Notes: a model not told the origin generated them from the sequence alone. A stretch of 64,000 nucleotides of DNA from JAFMPW01 sp041743085 (GCA_041743085.1 JBGTNL010000092.1:56629-120628), one strand, 5' to 3'; shown: positions 41,963-50,758, numbered from the stretch's first letter. A program made the numbers and translations.

Positions 41963-42727
41963 ATGACGCAGGACGAGTTAAAGGAGTTTCTGGATGCCAA
42001 GGTATCAGAGTACAATCACCCAAAATTTATTGGGAGCGATCCCATCCTGGTCCCGCATTCTTTTTCCCGGAAGCAAGATATAGAGATCAGCGCTTTCCTC
42101 ACGGCTACCATTGCCTGGGGAAATCGAAAATCCATTATCCGCAGTGCTAATAAAATGATAGTGCTGTTGGATAATTCGCCTTACGAATTTGTGTTGCATC
42201 ACAAGGAAACAGATTTGAAAGGATTACGGCAGTTTGTTCACCGCACCTTTAATGGAGAGGATTTTAGTCATTTTATCAGAAGCCTGAAGAACATTTATCT
42301 AAATCATGGCGGACTGGAAGGGATTTTCTCGGAGCATGCCACGGCCAGTACGATGCAACCCGCAATTTCGACTTTAAAAAAAATCTTTTTTGAAATCCCA
42401 CATCCTAAAAGAAGCATGAAACATATCTCGGACCCGGCAAAGGGATCGGCCGCCAAGCGCATTAACATGTTCTTAAGATGGATGGTACGGGACGACGCTT
42501 CGGGAGTAGATTTCGGACTATGGAAAAAGATATCTGCCAGTCAGCTCTCCTGCCCTTTGGACGTACACTCCGGAAACGTGGCGAGAAAACTGCAGCTTTT
42601 GAAACGCAAACAAAACGATTCGAAATCCTTAACGGAACTTGATCTGAATTTGCGCAAATTAGACGCCAATGATCCTGTTAAGTACGATTATGCCCTATTT
42701 GGTTTAGGGGTCTTTGAACGGTTCTGA
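41963..42727 (+). CDS. TIGR02757-family protein
   Basis: A 254-residue soluble protein matching TIGR02757, a conserved bacterial family without an established function. Recognisable parts are DPILVPHSFSRKQDIEISAFLTATIAWGNRKSIIRSANKM, the GGLEGIFSEHAT segment, and SAAKRINMFLRWMVRDDASGVDFGLWKKI, then CPLDVHSGNVARKLQLLKRKQND with a helix-hairpin-helix/DNA-glycosylase feel. The end, DPVKYDYALFGLGVF, is typical. The ATG at 41963 is the only good start. It lies downstream of the ABC ATPase and the broken protease, a common order. Confidence 0.9.
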   Translation: MTQDELKEFLDAKVSEYNHPKFIGSDPILVPHSFSRKQDIEISAFLTATIAWGNRKSIIRSANKMIVLLDNSPYEFVLHHKETDLKGLRQFVHRTFNGEDFSHFIRSLKNIYLNHGGLEGIFSEHATASTMQPAISTLKKIFFEIPHPKRSMKHISDPAKGSAAKRINMFLRWMVRDDASGVDFGLWKKISASQLSCPLDVHSGNVARKLQLLKRKQNDSKSLTELDLNLRKLDANDPVKYDYALFGLGVFERF

Positions 42728-42830
42728 TAGTTGAATATTCAATTTCGCTATGCTTTTTTAAAAAGTACCGTTTACGTTAAAAGGTTCTTTTGGTTGCGCT
42801 GAATTTATTAGTGAACCCCCATTTTAACAA

Positions 42831-42961
42831 TCCCGCTTTTTAGCGGGAGCGGTAAAAATGGATGGTTGAACCAACCTCGCTTTTTCAGCTGGGTCTAGGT
42901 TTAATACCTCGACCCTTGGGTCGACTCCTTCTATTGGGCCCGGTCCCGATAGCTATCGGGA
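42831..42961. repeat. Three perfect palindromes in an intergenic gap
   Basis: In order: TCCCGCT/AGCGGGA with loop TTTT (42831-42848), TCGACCC/GGGTCGA with loop TT (42909-42924), and the 18-bp palindrome TCCCGATAGCTATCGGGA (42944-42961). Such palindromes recur in flavobacterial intergenic DNA. The gap 42728-43268 has no supported gene besides these and the 215-bp repeat. Confidence 0.75.
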
Positions 42962-43053
42962 TGCCCCGGGATTGAATGCCATTTATTGTCTCTTAAAAGC
43001 GCTTATTCCTCCCGATTAAGTTTACCCACCCCGGATTAAGTTGCTTATAACAT

Positions 43054-43256
43054 ATCACTAATGCCCGGTTAAAGACGTAAGACCGCTGCGCTACAAGACA
43101 TAAGACGTGAGACTTGATCGTGACCAACCGAAATAATATACCAAAGGTACGTTCATACTTGTTGGCAATGTATGAAAAGCAAGCCCCATGGATAATAAAT
43201 ATAATGGGAACGCCCAATATACTTGCAGTTTTGGCATTACCGGACAACAATAATAA
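43054..43256. repeat. 215-bp repeat, copy 2
   Basis: The partner of the element at 20719-20933. It shares the AGAC(G/A)TAAGAC units, the CAAAGGTACGTTC block, TATAATGGGAACGCCC and ACTTGCAGTT, and the final CCGGACAACAATA. The variable middle is shorter by about 12 bases. It ends 12 bases before the start codon of the broken gene at 43269. Confidence 0.8.
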
Positions 43257-43268
43257 CATATATAAGGT

Positions 43269-43625
43269 ATGAAAAGCGGCTATAAATTCATCAAAAAAGA
43301 GAACTATCTGGAAATGAAGGTTTTGGGAAATTGTGATTATTGGGATCTGTAGAATTTCCCAAGCTGATTCTCTCGGTTAGCGAACGCGAAAAAAAAAACG
43401 TACAGGGTACTGATCAATGGCCTGAATGTAATTCCTGAGCGGCTACCTGTGATCGAAAGGTTTTTTATGGACGAACAGGCGGCCGAAGTACTGAGGCACA
43501 AAGTAAAATTAGCCATCGTGTGGCATGCTGATTATCTGGACGGGTTTATGTGGACGGTGGAAAAGAACGGGATCGGGGCTAACGGAAATGGCGGAAAATC
43601 CGGAATGCTACTTATAGGCATTTAA
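43269..43625 (+). pseudogene. Decayed small protein gene behind the second repeat
   Basis: Coding signal continues through frame changes: MKSGYKFIKKENYLEMKVLG to a TAG at 43350-43352; then, with one base missing, EFPKLILSVSEREKK; then, with one base gained in the A10 run (43389-43398), YRVLINGLNVIPERL, ERFFMDEQAAEVLRHK and KLAIVWHADYLDGFM. Joined, it would be about 115 residues with a mixed alpha/beta pattern, faintly like a short STAS/SpoIIAA-type domain. I cannot name it. The 3' end is unclear (stops at 43617 and 43625 in two frames). Confidence 0.7.
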
Positions 43626-43763
43626 AGATGGGTATTTTAGCAGTTTTGACCTACAGAACCGCATTATTTTATACTGATTTTTCATCTAAATAAAATTTCG
43701 CCAACCTATTGATTTAGTGTTATTTATGTCGGTTGGTATTGACCATTCTTTAATTAAATGCCC

Positions 43764-43784
43764 ACCTGCCTGCCGTAGGTAGGT
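43764..43784. repeat. CCTGCCTGCC-type hairpin
   Basis: ACCTGCCT pairs with AGGTAGGT (one G-T wobble) around GCCGT, with outer GCCCA/TGGGC pairing extending it. The element has the same CCTGCCTGCCG core as the hairpin at 55643-55665. It lies about 100 bases upstream of the gene at 43882. Confidence 0.6.
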
Positions 43785-43881
43785 TATGGGCTTTCATGCT
43801 ATGGGAAAAATAGTATCTTTAACCTGATTAAGTGCTTTTTTTTAGAAATACACTTCTTAGCTGAACAAAACTAAATGACCT

Positions 43882-44385
43882 GTGAAAAAATTTGTGCTCT
43901 TATTTGGTATATCCGTCATTGTTATCTCCGGGTGCGCTGATAAAAAAAAAGAATTGGACAATGAATTCGAAACCCTGCTGGTTCAGCACGACAGCATAGA
44001 AATTATTCGCTCCGAATTCAAAAGTATGCATAAGAAAATGATGGCCGAAAATGAGGAATTAAAAAGAATGGTCCAGGCCACAGGTATAAAAGATTCCATT
44101 GTTATGAGGAATCTGGCACAGCACAAAGTTATTTTTAAGAATCACAGTGCTATCATAGAAGGACATGATGCCCTGGTTAAAGGCCATACGGAACTGAGGC
44201 AAAAAATTAAACAGGAAGGCCTTTCCTCAATGGAGTTAGAGGCCCAGTTCGAAGAGATGTTCAAAGCCCACGAAAAGTTATTGCGTGAGCATATTGAAAT
44301 GGAAGGCGAACATGCGCGAATAAAAAAAGAATACGAAAAACTTCACAGGGAACTGCTTGCAAAACAGAAAAAAGAACAAGAATAA
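43882..44385 (+). CDS. Coiled-coil lipoprotein
   Basis: A 167-residue protein starting with GTG at 43882. The signal has a hydrophobic core at residues 5-15 and lipobox VISGC (Cys 18). The whole mature part is predicted helical and coiled-coil: DNEFETLLVQHDSIE, then heptad-like runs and a striking series of H-[AS]-x-[IL]-x-[EG]-G-H repeats (IIEGHDALVKGHTELR, MFKAHEKLLREHIEME). The regular His spacing resembles several flavobacterial hypothetical lipoproteins. Probably periplasmic; function unknown. Confidence 0.8.
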   Translation: MKKFVLLFGISVIVISGCADKKKELDNEFETLLVQHDSIEIIRSEFKSMHKKMMAENEELKRMVQATGIKDSIVMRNLAQHKVIFKNHSAIIEGHDALVKGHTELRQKIKQEGLSSMELEAQFEEMFKAHEKLLREHIEMEGEHARIKKEYEKLHRELLAKQKKEQE

Positions 44386-44502
44386 TAGCCAAAAATGGAA
44401 TTAAGTAAGAATCATGATTCCTGAATGCTACATATGATCCGATTTATCTTGCCTGAGCTTGTTCAAAGACAAGTGAAAACATAATTCTTAAAGAGAACAT
44501 CT

Positions 44503-45636
44503 TCAAAACAACCCCATATTTCCCAAATCGAGCGGAATCCTTTTATTCCCGTCAGCAAGGGATCTGTATATAGCTTCCACAATGATCATATCGCGTTTTC
44601 CCATTTCACCAGGGGCTACATTCGGAGTGCCTTCCAGAATATGACTGGCAAAATCGTCCATTTGCAATTTCTGCTGGCTTTCCTGCGGAAAATTAAGCGG
44701 CCCGTCCGAAGTTCTCCCGGCCAGTGGAATGTAGGTGCTTGCGGGATCCAGTTCAAACCAGCCATTTTCGCATTTAGCATGCAAATTGTTACCTCTCTTG
44801 TTATGGGAAGTCATTATTTCTCCCCTTGCCCCACCGGGCAACTCAAATTGAGCTGTAATGGTCTCGTCCGTATCTTTAAAATATTCCGGCCGGGTACTGT
44901 ATTCCTGGGCAACAACAGAAATCGGGTTTTGCCCGCTGCCATAGATAACGCTTTGTATAGCATAAACGCCCATGTTCATTAGCGCTCCGCCTCCGGACAA
45001 TTTTCGATTTAACCTCCATTGATCCGGATTTCCGCTAGAAACATACGCCGCATCGGCCTTGATGTGTTTTACGTTCCCAAAAGTCTTTTCGCGCACAAAT
45101 CGCTTCACCTCTTGGGTATACGGTTCGGAATGCAAGCGGTATCCAATACCCAATTTTACCTTGGCTTTTTCGCAGGCTTCAATGATAGTATCACACTCAG
45201 CGACGCTTACAGCCATTGGTTTTTCACAGATGACATGTTTGCCTGCTTTAGCCGCCCTGGTCGAAAATTCGGCGTGCATGCTGTTTGGTAAGACCACATA
45301 TACAATATCAATGGCAACATTATCGGCTATTGTATCGAAATTTTGGTAGTTGTAAATGTTCTCTTTCGGAATATCGTATTTATCGGCCCAAATATTTTCT
45401 TTGGAGGGAGTTCCCGTAACAATACCGGCTAAATAACAGTGTTGTGTATCTTGCAAAGCGGGCGCCAGTTGATGGGTACTGTAACTTCCTAGGCCAACGA
45501 GTGCTATCCCGAGTTTTTTGTTTTTCCCCTTTTTACCAGACATTCCACATGCCAGTGGTATTGTGCCAAGAAGGGTTGCTCCCGTAATGCCCAGACCCAG
45601 TATTGAACCGAATTCTCTTCTGTTTATTTTTGCCAT
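44503..45636 (-). CDS. Gfo/Idh/MocA-family oxidoreductase, exported
   Basis: A 377-residue NAD(P)-dependent sugar-type oxidoreductase. The N-terminus has a twin-arginine-type signal (NRREFGSILGLGITGATLLG) ending near residue 30, after which the Rossmann fold starts (LGIALVGLGSYS). The active-site motif is VICEKPMAVSVAEC with the catalytic Lys, and the C-terminal domain includes GGALMNMGVYAI. The Tat signal implies export of the cofactor-loaded protein to the periplasm, as for glucose-fructose oxidoreductase. Substrate unknown, probably a carbohydrate. Confidence 0.9.
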   Translation of the reverse strand: MAKINRREFGSILGLGITGATLLGTIPLACGMSGKKGKNKKLGIALVGLGSYSTHQLAPALQDTQHCYLAGIVTGTPSKENIWADKYDIPKENIYNYQNFDTIADNVAIDIVYVVLPNSMHAEFSTRAAKAGKHVICEKPMAVSVAECDTIIEACEKAKVKLGIGYRLHSEPYTQEVKRFVREKTFGNVKHIKADAAYVSSGNPDQWRLNRKLSGGGALMNMGVYAIQSVIYGSGQNPISVVAQEYSTRPEYFKDTDETITAQFELPGGARGEIMTSHNKRGNNLHAKCENGWFELDPASTYIPLAGRTSDGPLNFPQESQQKLQMDDFASHILEGTPNVAPGEMGKRDMIIVEAIYRSLADGNKRIPLDLGNMGLF

Positions 45637-45804
45637 AACAACTTTGTTTTACCGGTCAGGAAATGACCCCAGATCAGGATAATTTTAAAGATAACAACAA
45701 AAGTTGATCACTGGTATTACTTTTAGAACCCTTTAACTTAAAAACGCTAACAAAAAATGTCAATCTAATTTTCTATTTTTAGGGCTGACTAATTCAAATA
45801 TATA

Positions 45805-47298
45805 ATGAAAAACAAACTACTCGCACCTCTCTTACTCCTGCTTTTTTTATTGCAGACGCTTGAAGCCCAAGAACGAAAGATTCCCATAGACACGGTAGTC
45901 ACCACCCAACACGAAGTAACTATTAACGGGGCAGCTGTGCCGTACACAGCCAAAATCGGAATGCAGCCCGTATGGGATGAAACGGGCAAACCCATAGCGA
46001 CCCTACATTATACCTACTACACCAGAAATAATGTAAAGGACAGGGCTTCAAGACCTTTACTGATCTCCTTTAATGGCGGCCCTGGTTCCGGTTCGGTTTG
46101 GATGCATTTGGCATATACCGGCCCCAGAATTTTAAAAATTGATGATGAAGGCTATCCCGTTCAACCCTATGGTGTTCGCCCCAATCCGTATTCGGTTCTG
46201 GATGTAACCGATATTGTCTATGTAAATCCGGCGAACACAGGATATTCAAGGACCATTCCTGAAAGCGGCGAGGAAGTGGACAGAGAAAAATTCTTTGGTA
46301 TAAATGCGGATACAAAGTATCTGGCCGAATGGCTGAATACTTTTGTGACCCGAAACAATCGTTGGCGGTCTCCAAAATATATTGTTGGCGAAAGTTATGG
46401 AGGCACAAGGGTGATGGGGCTATCACTTGCCCTGCAGAACCAGCAGTGGATGTACTTAAACGGAGTTATTATGGTATCGCCTGCTGATTATAAGGTTATC
46501 CGTGTCGGAGGCCCCGTATCGGAAGCAATGAATCTCCCCTACTATACTGCAGCGGCCTGGCACCATAAGGCATTGCCCGCGGCACTTCAAAATAAAGATT
46601 TGCTTGAAATCTTACCCGAATCCGAAGAATATACGATCAACACCCTGATACCCGCATTGGCTAAGGGTGGATTCATTGCAGCAAATGAAAAGGAACTGGT
46701 GGCAGAAAAGATGGCGTATTATTCAGGACTTTCCAAAAAAGACATCCTGGACCAAAACCTTGTAATTCCGACCCAGTTTTTCTGGAAAAATTTATTAAAG
46801 GAGCGAGGCGGTTTCACCATCGGGCGGCTAGATTCCCGATATTTGGGAATGGACAGGGAGTTGTTGGGGACCGAGACTGATTATAACCCGGAGATAACCT
46901 CCTGGCTGCACAGCTTTGCACCGGCCATTAATTACTATCTGCAGGAGGAATTGAATTTTAAAACAGATACCAAATACAATATGTTCGGACCCGTACACCC
47001 CTGGAATAATGAAGAAGATGACACCAGGGACAATCTTCGGCAGGCAATGGCCCAAAATCCCTTTCTGAACGTGCTTGTGCAATCGGGTTATTATGACGGA
47101 GCTACCACCTACTTTAATGCCAAGTACACTATGTGGCAGATAGATCCCAGTGGCCGCATGAAAGACCGATTTGAATTTAAAGGATACCGTAGCGGACATA
47201 TGATGTACCTGCGGCGGGAAGATCTTCAAAAAGCGAACGATGATATCCGGGCATTTATTGAACGAACGCTGGCTAACGGGAAAAGTGCGAAATATTAG
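45805..47298 (+). CDS. S10-family serine carboxypeptidase
   Basis: A 497-residue secreted peptidase of family S10. After a signal peptide (residues 1-21, ending LEAQ) come the oxyanion-hole region LLISFNGGPGSGSVWMHL, the pocket sequence NPANTGYSRT, the catalytic Ser in VGESYGGTR near residue 197, the Asp near VLVQSGYYDGATTY and the His in KGYRSGHMMYLR. The triad is complete. Family enzymes remove C-terminal residues from peptides. Neighbours include other secreted hydrolases, so a role in extracellular or periplasmic nutrient breakdown is likely. Confidence 0.92.
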   Translation: MKNKLLAPLLLLLFLLQTLEAQERKIPIDTVVTTQHEVTINGAAVPYTAKIGMQPVWDETGKPIATLHYTYYTRNNVKDRASRPLLISFNGGPGSGSVWMHLAYTGPRILKIDDEGYPVQPYGVRPNPYSVLDVTDIVYVNPANTGYSRTIPESGEEVDREKFFGINADTKYLAEWLNTFVTRNNRWRSPKYIVGESYGGTRVMGLSLALQNQQWMYLNGVIMVSPADYKVIRVGGPVSEAMNLPYYTAAAWHHKALPAALQNKDLLEILPESEEYTINTLIPALAKGGFIAANEKELVAEKMAYYSGLSKKDILDQNLVIPTQFFWKNLLKERGGFTIGRLDSRYLGMDRELLGTETDYNPEITSWLHSFAPAINYYLQEELNFKTDTKYNMFGPVHPWNNEEDDTRDNLRQAMAQNPFLNVLVQSGYYDGATTYFNAKYTMWQIDPSGRMKDRFEFKGYRSGHMMYLRREDLQKANDDIRAFIERTLANGKSAKY

Positions 47299-47326
47299 CA
47301 ACAGCGTCAGAAAAACATGTTTACCC

Positions 47327-47352
47327 GTTATTGCGAGGAACGACGCAATCGC
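47327..47352. repeat. TTGCGAGGAACGACGCAA-type repeat fragment
   Basis: ATTGCG and CGCAAT pair around AGGAACGA. The string TTATTGCGAGGAACGACGCA is the start of a repeat seen in many bacterial genomes. No second half is evident here, so this is a lone or decayed copy downstream of the S10 peptidase. Confidence 0.4.
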
Positions 47353-47481
47353 GTAAATGGCAAAGAACCCATGTCTGTATTTAATGGAGCAGCAGGGTTT
47401 CCGCGCCACAAACAAAGACGCCATTCACAATATCCCAGAATTATTTTATACCTTTTCGGCTTATATGATAAATAATGATGC

Positions 47482-48174
47482 ATGAAAAGTTTTACTCTTC
47501 CCTATTTCTTTCTGTCGGCGGTTTTTTTTATAAATCCTCCCTCTAACGCCCAGGACTGGCCGGAACTAGGTCATTTTAAAGAAGCCAACGCCTCTGTGTC
47601 AGCCCCCGGGGAGGGCGAGGATAGAGTTGTATTTATGGGCAATTCCATTACCATTGGTTGGTTGAAAACCCAGCCCGAATTTTTTGAAGGCAAACCTTAT
47701 ATAAATCGCGGTATTAGCGGGCAGACTACGTCACAAATGTTGCTTCGTTTCAGGCAGGATGTTGTTGAACTGAAACCAAGGGTGGTGGTGATCCTGGCCG
47801 GCACCAATGACATTGCAGGAAATACAGGGCCAATGACCCTGGAGCAGATCATGGACAATCTTAAATCCATGTCGGAGATAGCAAAGGCTAATGGTATAGC
47901 CGTAGTTTTATCTTCGGTTCTTCCGGCTGAAGATTACCCCTGGCGGCCGGGACTAAAACCGAATGAGAAGATACCGGCTCTGAACAAAATGATCATGGAA
48001 TATTGTGAAAACAGCAATGTCGCTCATCTGGATTATTTTTCTACCATGGCAAATTCAAAAAACGGCCTGGATGAAGATCTTGCGCATGATGGTGTACATC
48101 CGACAAAAAAAGGGTATCAAGTGATGGCGCCTATGGCGGAAGCCGCTATATCAGGTGCTTTGGATAAAGATTGA
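47482..48174 (+). CDS. SGNH/GDSL-family secreted hydrolase
   Basis: A 230-residue esterase-type protein. Signal peptide about residues 1-23 (ending SNAQ). The four SGNH blocks are present: VFMGNSITIGWL (nucleophile Ser), NRGISGQTTSQ (Gly), ILAGTNDIAGNTG (Asn) and HDGVHPTKKGY (Asp-His). Members deacetylate or de-esterify carbohydrates and lipids. Placement between an S10 peptidase and a GH20-like enzyme fits a role in extracellular polymer breakdown, for example as an acetyl esterase. Substrate unknown. Confidence 0.92.
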   Translation: MKSFTLPYFFLSAVFFINPPSNAQDWPELGHFKEANASVSAPGEGEDRVVFMGNSITIGWLKTQPEFFEGKPYINRGISGQTTSQMLLRFRQDVVELKPRVVVILAGTNDIAGNTGPMTLEQIMDNLKSMSEIAKANGIAVVLSSVLPAEDYPWRPGLKPNEKIPALNKMIMEYCENSNVAHLDYFSTMANSKNGLDEDLAHDGVHPTKKGYQVMAPMAEAAISGALDKD

Positions 48175-48201
48175 AATAAAAAATTTCAAGAAATTCTGTA
48201 T

Positions 48202-48287
48202 TTTACCTCGCCCGGAACCGCGAAAAGGCAGGTCCGCGCCTGTGCATTTCTCTCTCTTCCTTCGTCGGATACAAGAGGGGAGGTAAA
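48202..48287. repeat. Relative of the 26340-26397 hairpin element, reversed
   Basis: TTTACCTC (48202-48209) and GAGGTAAA (48280-48287) form the outer stem, as in the element at 26340-26397 read in reverse, and both have CCCGGAAC next to that stem (CGCCCGGAACCG here). The inside differs and is GC-rich. The following bases to 48418 hold another GC-rich imperfect palindrome (GCCAGCCATCCTGGTGGGGC region) and no gene. Confidence 0.6.
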
Positions 48288-48418
48288 CCGGAAACCCCGC
48301 CCCGGCCGAAGCCAGCCATCCTGGTGGGGCTCTTTGAATGCCGGAGGCAGGGCCACCGGGAAATTACTTTGGCCAAGTCTTCTAAATACCTGTTAATAAC
48401 CAAGATAAATTTAGCTTC

Positions 48419-49516
48419 ATGAAATTATTTTTTACGTTTTGCCTTGCCTTTAGTGGGCTATTTATTACCCATAGTCAATCAGTGTTTGAAGTCCAGGGTC
48501 TGTGTGTAGCCGTTCCTGAGCCCGGTGGATTAGATGGATTTGTAAAGTTTATAGATTCTGAATTGGCAGTGAACGGTATAAATACACTTGTCCTCCGGGT
48601 TGATTTCAACTATATGTATGAATCGAGGCCCGAACTACGGGGTGAAAACGCCTTAACGAGATCACAGGTAAAAAAGCTCGTAACGGTGTGCCAAAAAAAC
48701 AATATCAATTTAATACCGCAGATCAATCTTTTAGGCCACCAAAGCTGGCACAGCAAGGTAACAAAGTTATTGGAGGTTTATCCGGAATTTGATGAAACAC
48801 CACATGTTGAACTTCCTGAAGAATATAAATGGCCAAATGAGGATGGACTTTACTGCAAAAGTTATTGCCCCTTACATCCCCAGGTACATAAAGTGGTTTT
48901 CGATTTGGTTGATGAAATTATGGAAGTTTTTGAGGCCAGCGCATTTCACGCCGGAATGGACGAGGTTTTTTATCTGGCCGATGAAAAATGCCCGCGTTGC
49001 GGTGGCAAGGATGCCGCGGAACTGTTTGCGGGTGAGGTGACAAAAATCAGTACGCATCTGGGGGAGAAAAACCGCCGGCTATGGATCTGGGGGGATCGGT
49101 TGATCGATGGTGAAACCACCGGCATCGGGATGTGGGAAGCCAGTACTAACAATACGGCCTCTGCCATTGATATGATCCCAAAGACTGTGGTCATAAACGA
49201 CTGGCATTACGAGCGGGCAGATCCTACCCCGGCTTATTTTGCCGCCAAGGGATTTGATGTGGTTGCCTGCCCCTGGCGTAACCCACAGGTAGCAAAGGAT
49301 CAGGTGTCTATGATGTATTCCTTCAGGCGAAATGCAACCCCCGTCATGGCAAATCGCTTTTTAGGTGTCATGCAGACCATTTGGTCCTCTGCGGAGGACT
49401 TTATGAACAATTACTATGGCAAAGTTCCGGATACCGACCAAAGAGGCAGCCAGGTGGAAAGCTTTAAGGCCATGGTAAGTTCAATTCACAACCTTGAGGA
49501 CAACAGATCGAAATAA
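48419..49516 (+). CDS. GH20-like secreted glycoside hydrolase
   Basis: A 365-residue protein with a signal peptide (about residues 1-19, ending THSQ). It reads as a TIM-barrel of the GH20 type: the barrel start FVKFIDSELAVNGINTLVLRVDFNY, LIPQINLLGHQSWHSK and the catalytic pair in FHAGMDEVFYLAD, as the HxGxDE motif of N-acetylhexosaminidases. A Cys motif CPRCGG follows. It lacks the GH20b N-terminal domain of classical enzymes, so the specificity is uncertain. Part of the hydrolase set from 45805. Confidence 0.82.
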   Translation: MKLFFTFCLAFSGLFITHSQSVFEVQGLCVAVPEPGGLDGFVKFIDSELAVNGINTLVLRVDFNYMYESRPELRGENALTRSQVKKLVTVCQKNNINLIPQINLLGHQSWHSKVTKLLEVYPEFDETPHVELPEEYKWPNEDGLYCKSYCPLHPQVHKVVFDLVDEIMEVFEASAFHAGMDEVFYLADEKCPRCGGKDAAELFAGEVTKISTHLGEKNRRLWIWGDRLIDGETTGIGMWEASTNNTASAIDMIPKTVVINDWHYERADPTPAYFAAKGFDVVACPWRNPQVAKDQVSMMYSFRRNATPVMANRFLGVMQTIWSSAEDFMNNYYGKVPDTDQRGSQVESFKAMVSSIHNLEDNRSK

Positions 49517-49578
49517 ACCTTAAAACTCCTCTCAATATTCATGTAGGCATCTATTATACGCTACTTATTTCTCCAACT

Positions 49579-49704
49579 TTATCTGGCTGCCACTAACTGG
49601 GTTATGGCTTCCAAGGCCCGGACATCCTCTCTTTTCTGACCATAGAAAAATTCACTAATGCGCGAGGAGAGGTCAATGGAATTTATCAGTGTTACTGTCA
49701 ACAC
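49579..49704 (-). pseudogene. Possible C-terminal gene fragment
   Basis: On the minus strand, a 41-codon frame (GTG at 49704, stop at 49581-49579) reads IDLSSRISEFFYGQKREDVRALEAITQ, an amphipathic helix pattern that looks like the C-terminus of a real protein. Upstream frames are closed by an in-frame TGA at 49716-49714, and a plus-strand terminator overlaps the start. A relic is more likely than a functional gene; no family recognised. Confidence 0.3.
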
Positions 49705-49739
49705 CGATCTGATTCAATTCCAGGTCGGTCTTTTTTTTT
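49703..49739 (+). terminator. Rho-independent terminator
   Basis: A 9-bp stem with one T-G wobble, ACCGATCTG/CAGGTCGGT (49703-49711, 49721-49729), followed by nine T. It lies 186 bases after the GH20-like gene and 12 bases before the GT2 start, so it probably ends the upstream hydrolase transcript. Confidence 0.8.
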
Positions 49740-49750
49740 AACTTGCCCGC

Positions 49751-50758
49751 ATGCAGCAACTCCTGGTAAGCATACTGATCCCCTTTAAAAATACGGCGAA
49801 ATTCCTTTCTGAATGCCTTGATTCCGTGATGGCACAGAGCTACCAAAATTGGGAGGTATTGGCAGTAAATGATAATTCTAAAGATTCCAGTCAGGCGATT
49901 GTAACCGCTTTCTCCAAAAAAGACCCCAGGATTCAATTGCATACAAATAATGGCAATGGCATTATTGAAGCTCTCAGAACAGGCTATTCTTTTAGCCGGG
50001 GGGACTTGATAACACGAATGGATTCGGATGACATCATGGTCCCGCAAAAATTGGAAGTGATGGTCAACGCTATGCAAAAAAATGGAAAAGGGCATATCGC
50101 CATTGGTCAGGTCAAATATTTTTCAGCCAGAGGGACCAGCGATGGCTATTTTCGTTATGAAAAATGGTTAAACGCACTTACGGCAAAGGGTAACAACTAT
50201 TCCGAGATTTACAAAGAATGTGTGGTCCCCTCTCCTTGCTGGATGGTATACGGCACAGATCTGGATGCCTGCGGGGCCTTTGAACCGAACCGGTATCCGG
50301 AAGATTACGATCTCACTTTTCGCTTTTATGAAAGAAGGCTGAAGTGCATACCATGTAGCGAAGTCCTGCATTTGTGGCGGGACTACGATACCCGCACCTC
50401 CCGTACCAGTGAGCACTACGCCCAAAATTATTTTTTGGACATTAAGCTACGTTATTTTCTTAAACTGGATCGTGATCAACACAGGCCGCTGACGGTCTGG
50501 GGAGCCGGTACAAAAGGAAAGACGATTGCCCAAAAATTATTGGAAAGCGAGATTGACTTCCATTGGTTGTGTGACAACCCCAAAAAGATCGGGAAAAAGA
50601 TATATGGCAACGATATGGTACATTACAAGTTCCTGGAGCAACTAATTCATCCTCAAAGCATTGTTACTGTGGCCAATGAAAAAGCGCAAAAGATGATCAG
50701 GGGCTATTTTAAGAACCTTGGGCAAGCAGCAACGAACAATTATTTTTTCTTCTGTTAG
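49751..50758 (+). CDS. Family 2 glycosyltransferase with extra C-terminal domain
   Basis: A 335-residue protein. The GT-A domain begins VSILIPFKNTAKFLSECLDSV, has EVLAVNDNSKDSS and the metal-binding ITRMDSDDIMV, and a catalytic-side ED in RYPEDYDLTFRFYERR. From about residue 245 a second domain follows with a nucleotide-binding look (TVWGAGTKGKTIAQKLLE, HWLCDNPKKIGKKIYG), a layout seen in several flavobacterial GT2 enzymes. No membrane segments. It transfers a sugar from a nucleotide donor; acceptor unknown. It stands alone, after a terminator. Confidence 0.9.
   Translation: MQQLLVSILIPFKNTAKFLSECLDSVMAQSYQNWEVLAVNDNSKDSSQAIVTAFSKKDPRIQLHTNNGNGIIEALRTGYSFSRGDLITRMDSDDIMVPQKLEVMVNAMQKNGKGHIAIGQVKYFSARGTSDGYFRYEKWLNALTAKGNNYSEIYKECVVPSPCWMVYGTDLDACGAFEPNRYPEDYDLTFRFYERRLKCIPCSEVLHLWRDYDTRTSRTSEHYAQNYFLDIKLRYFLKLDRDQHRPLTVWGAGTKGKTIAQKLLESEIDFHWLCDNPKKIGKKIYGNDMVHYKFLEQLIHPQSIVTVANEKAQKMIRGYFKNLGQAATNNYFFFC

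Noticed and set aside
47321..47420. Possible complete inverted-repeat element after the S10 peptidase
   Set aside because: Only the left part (TTGCGAGGAACG...) is recognisable; I could not find the complementary right arm, so just a fragment is reported.
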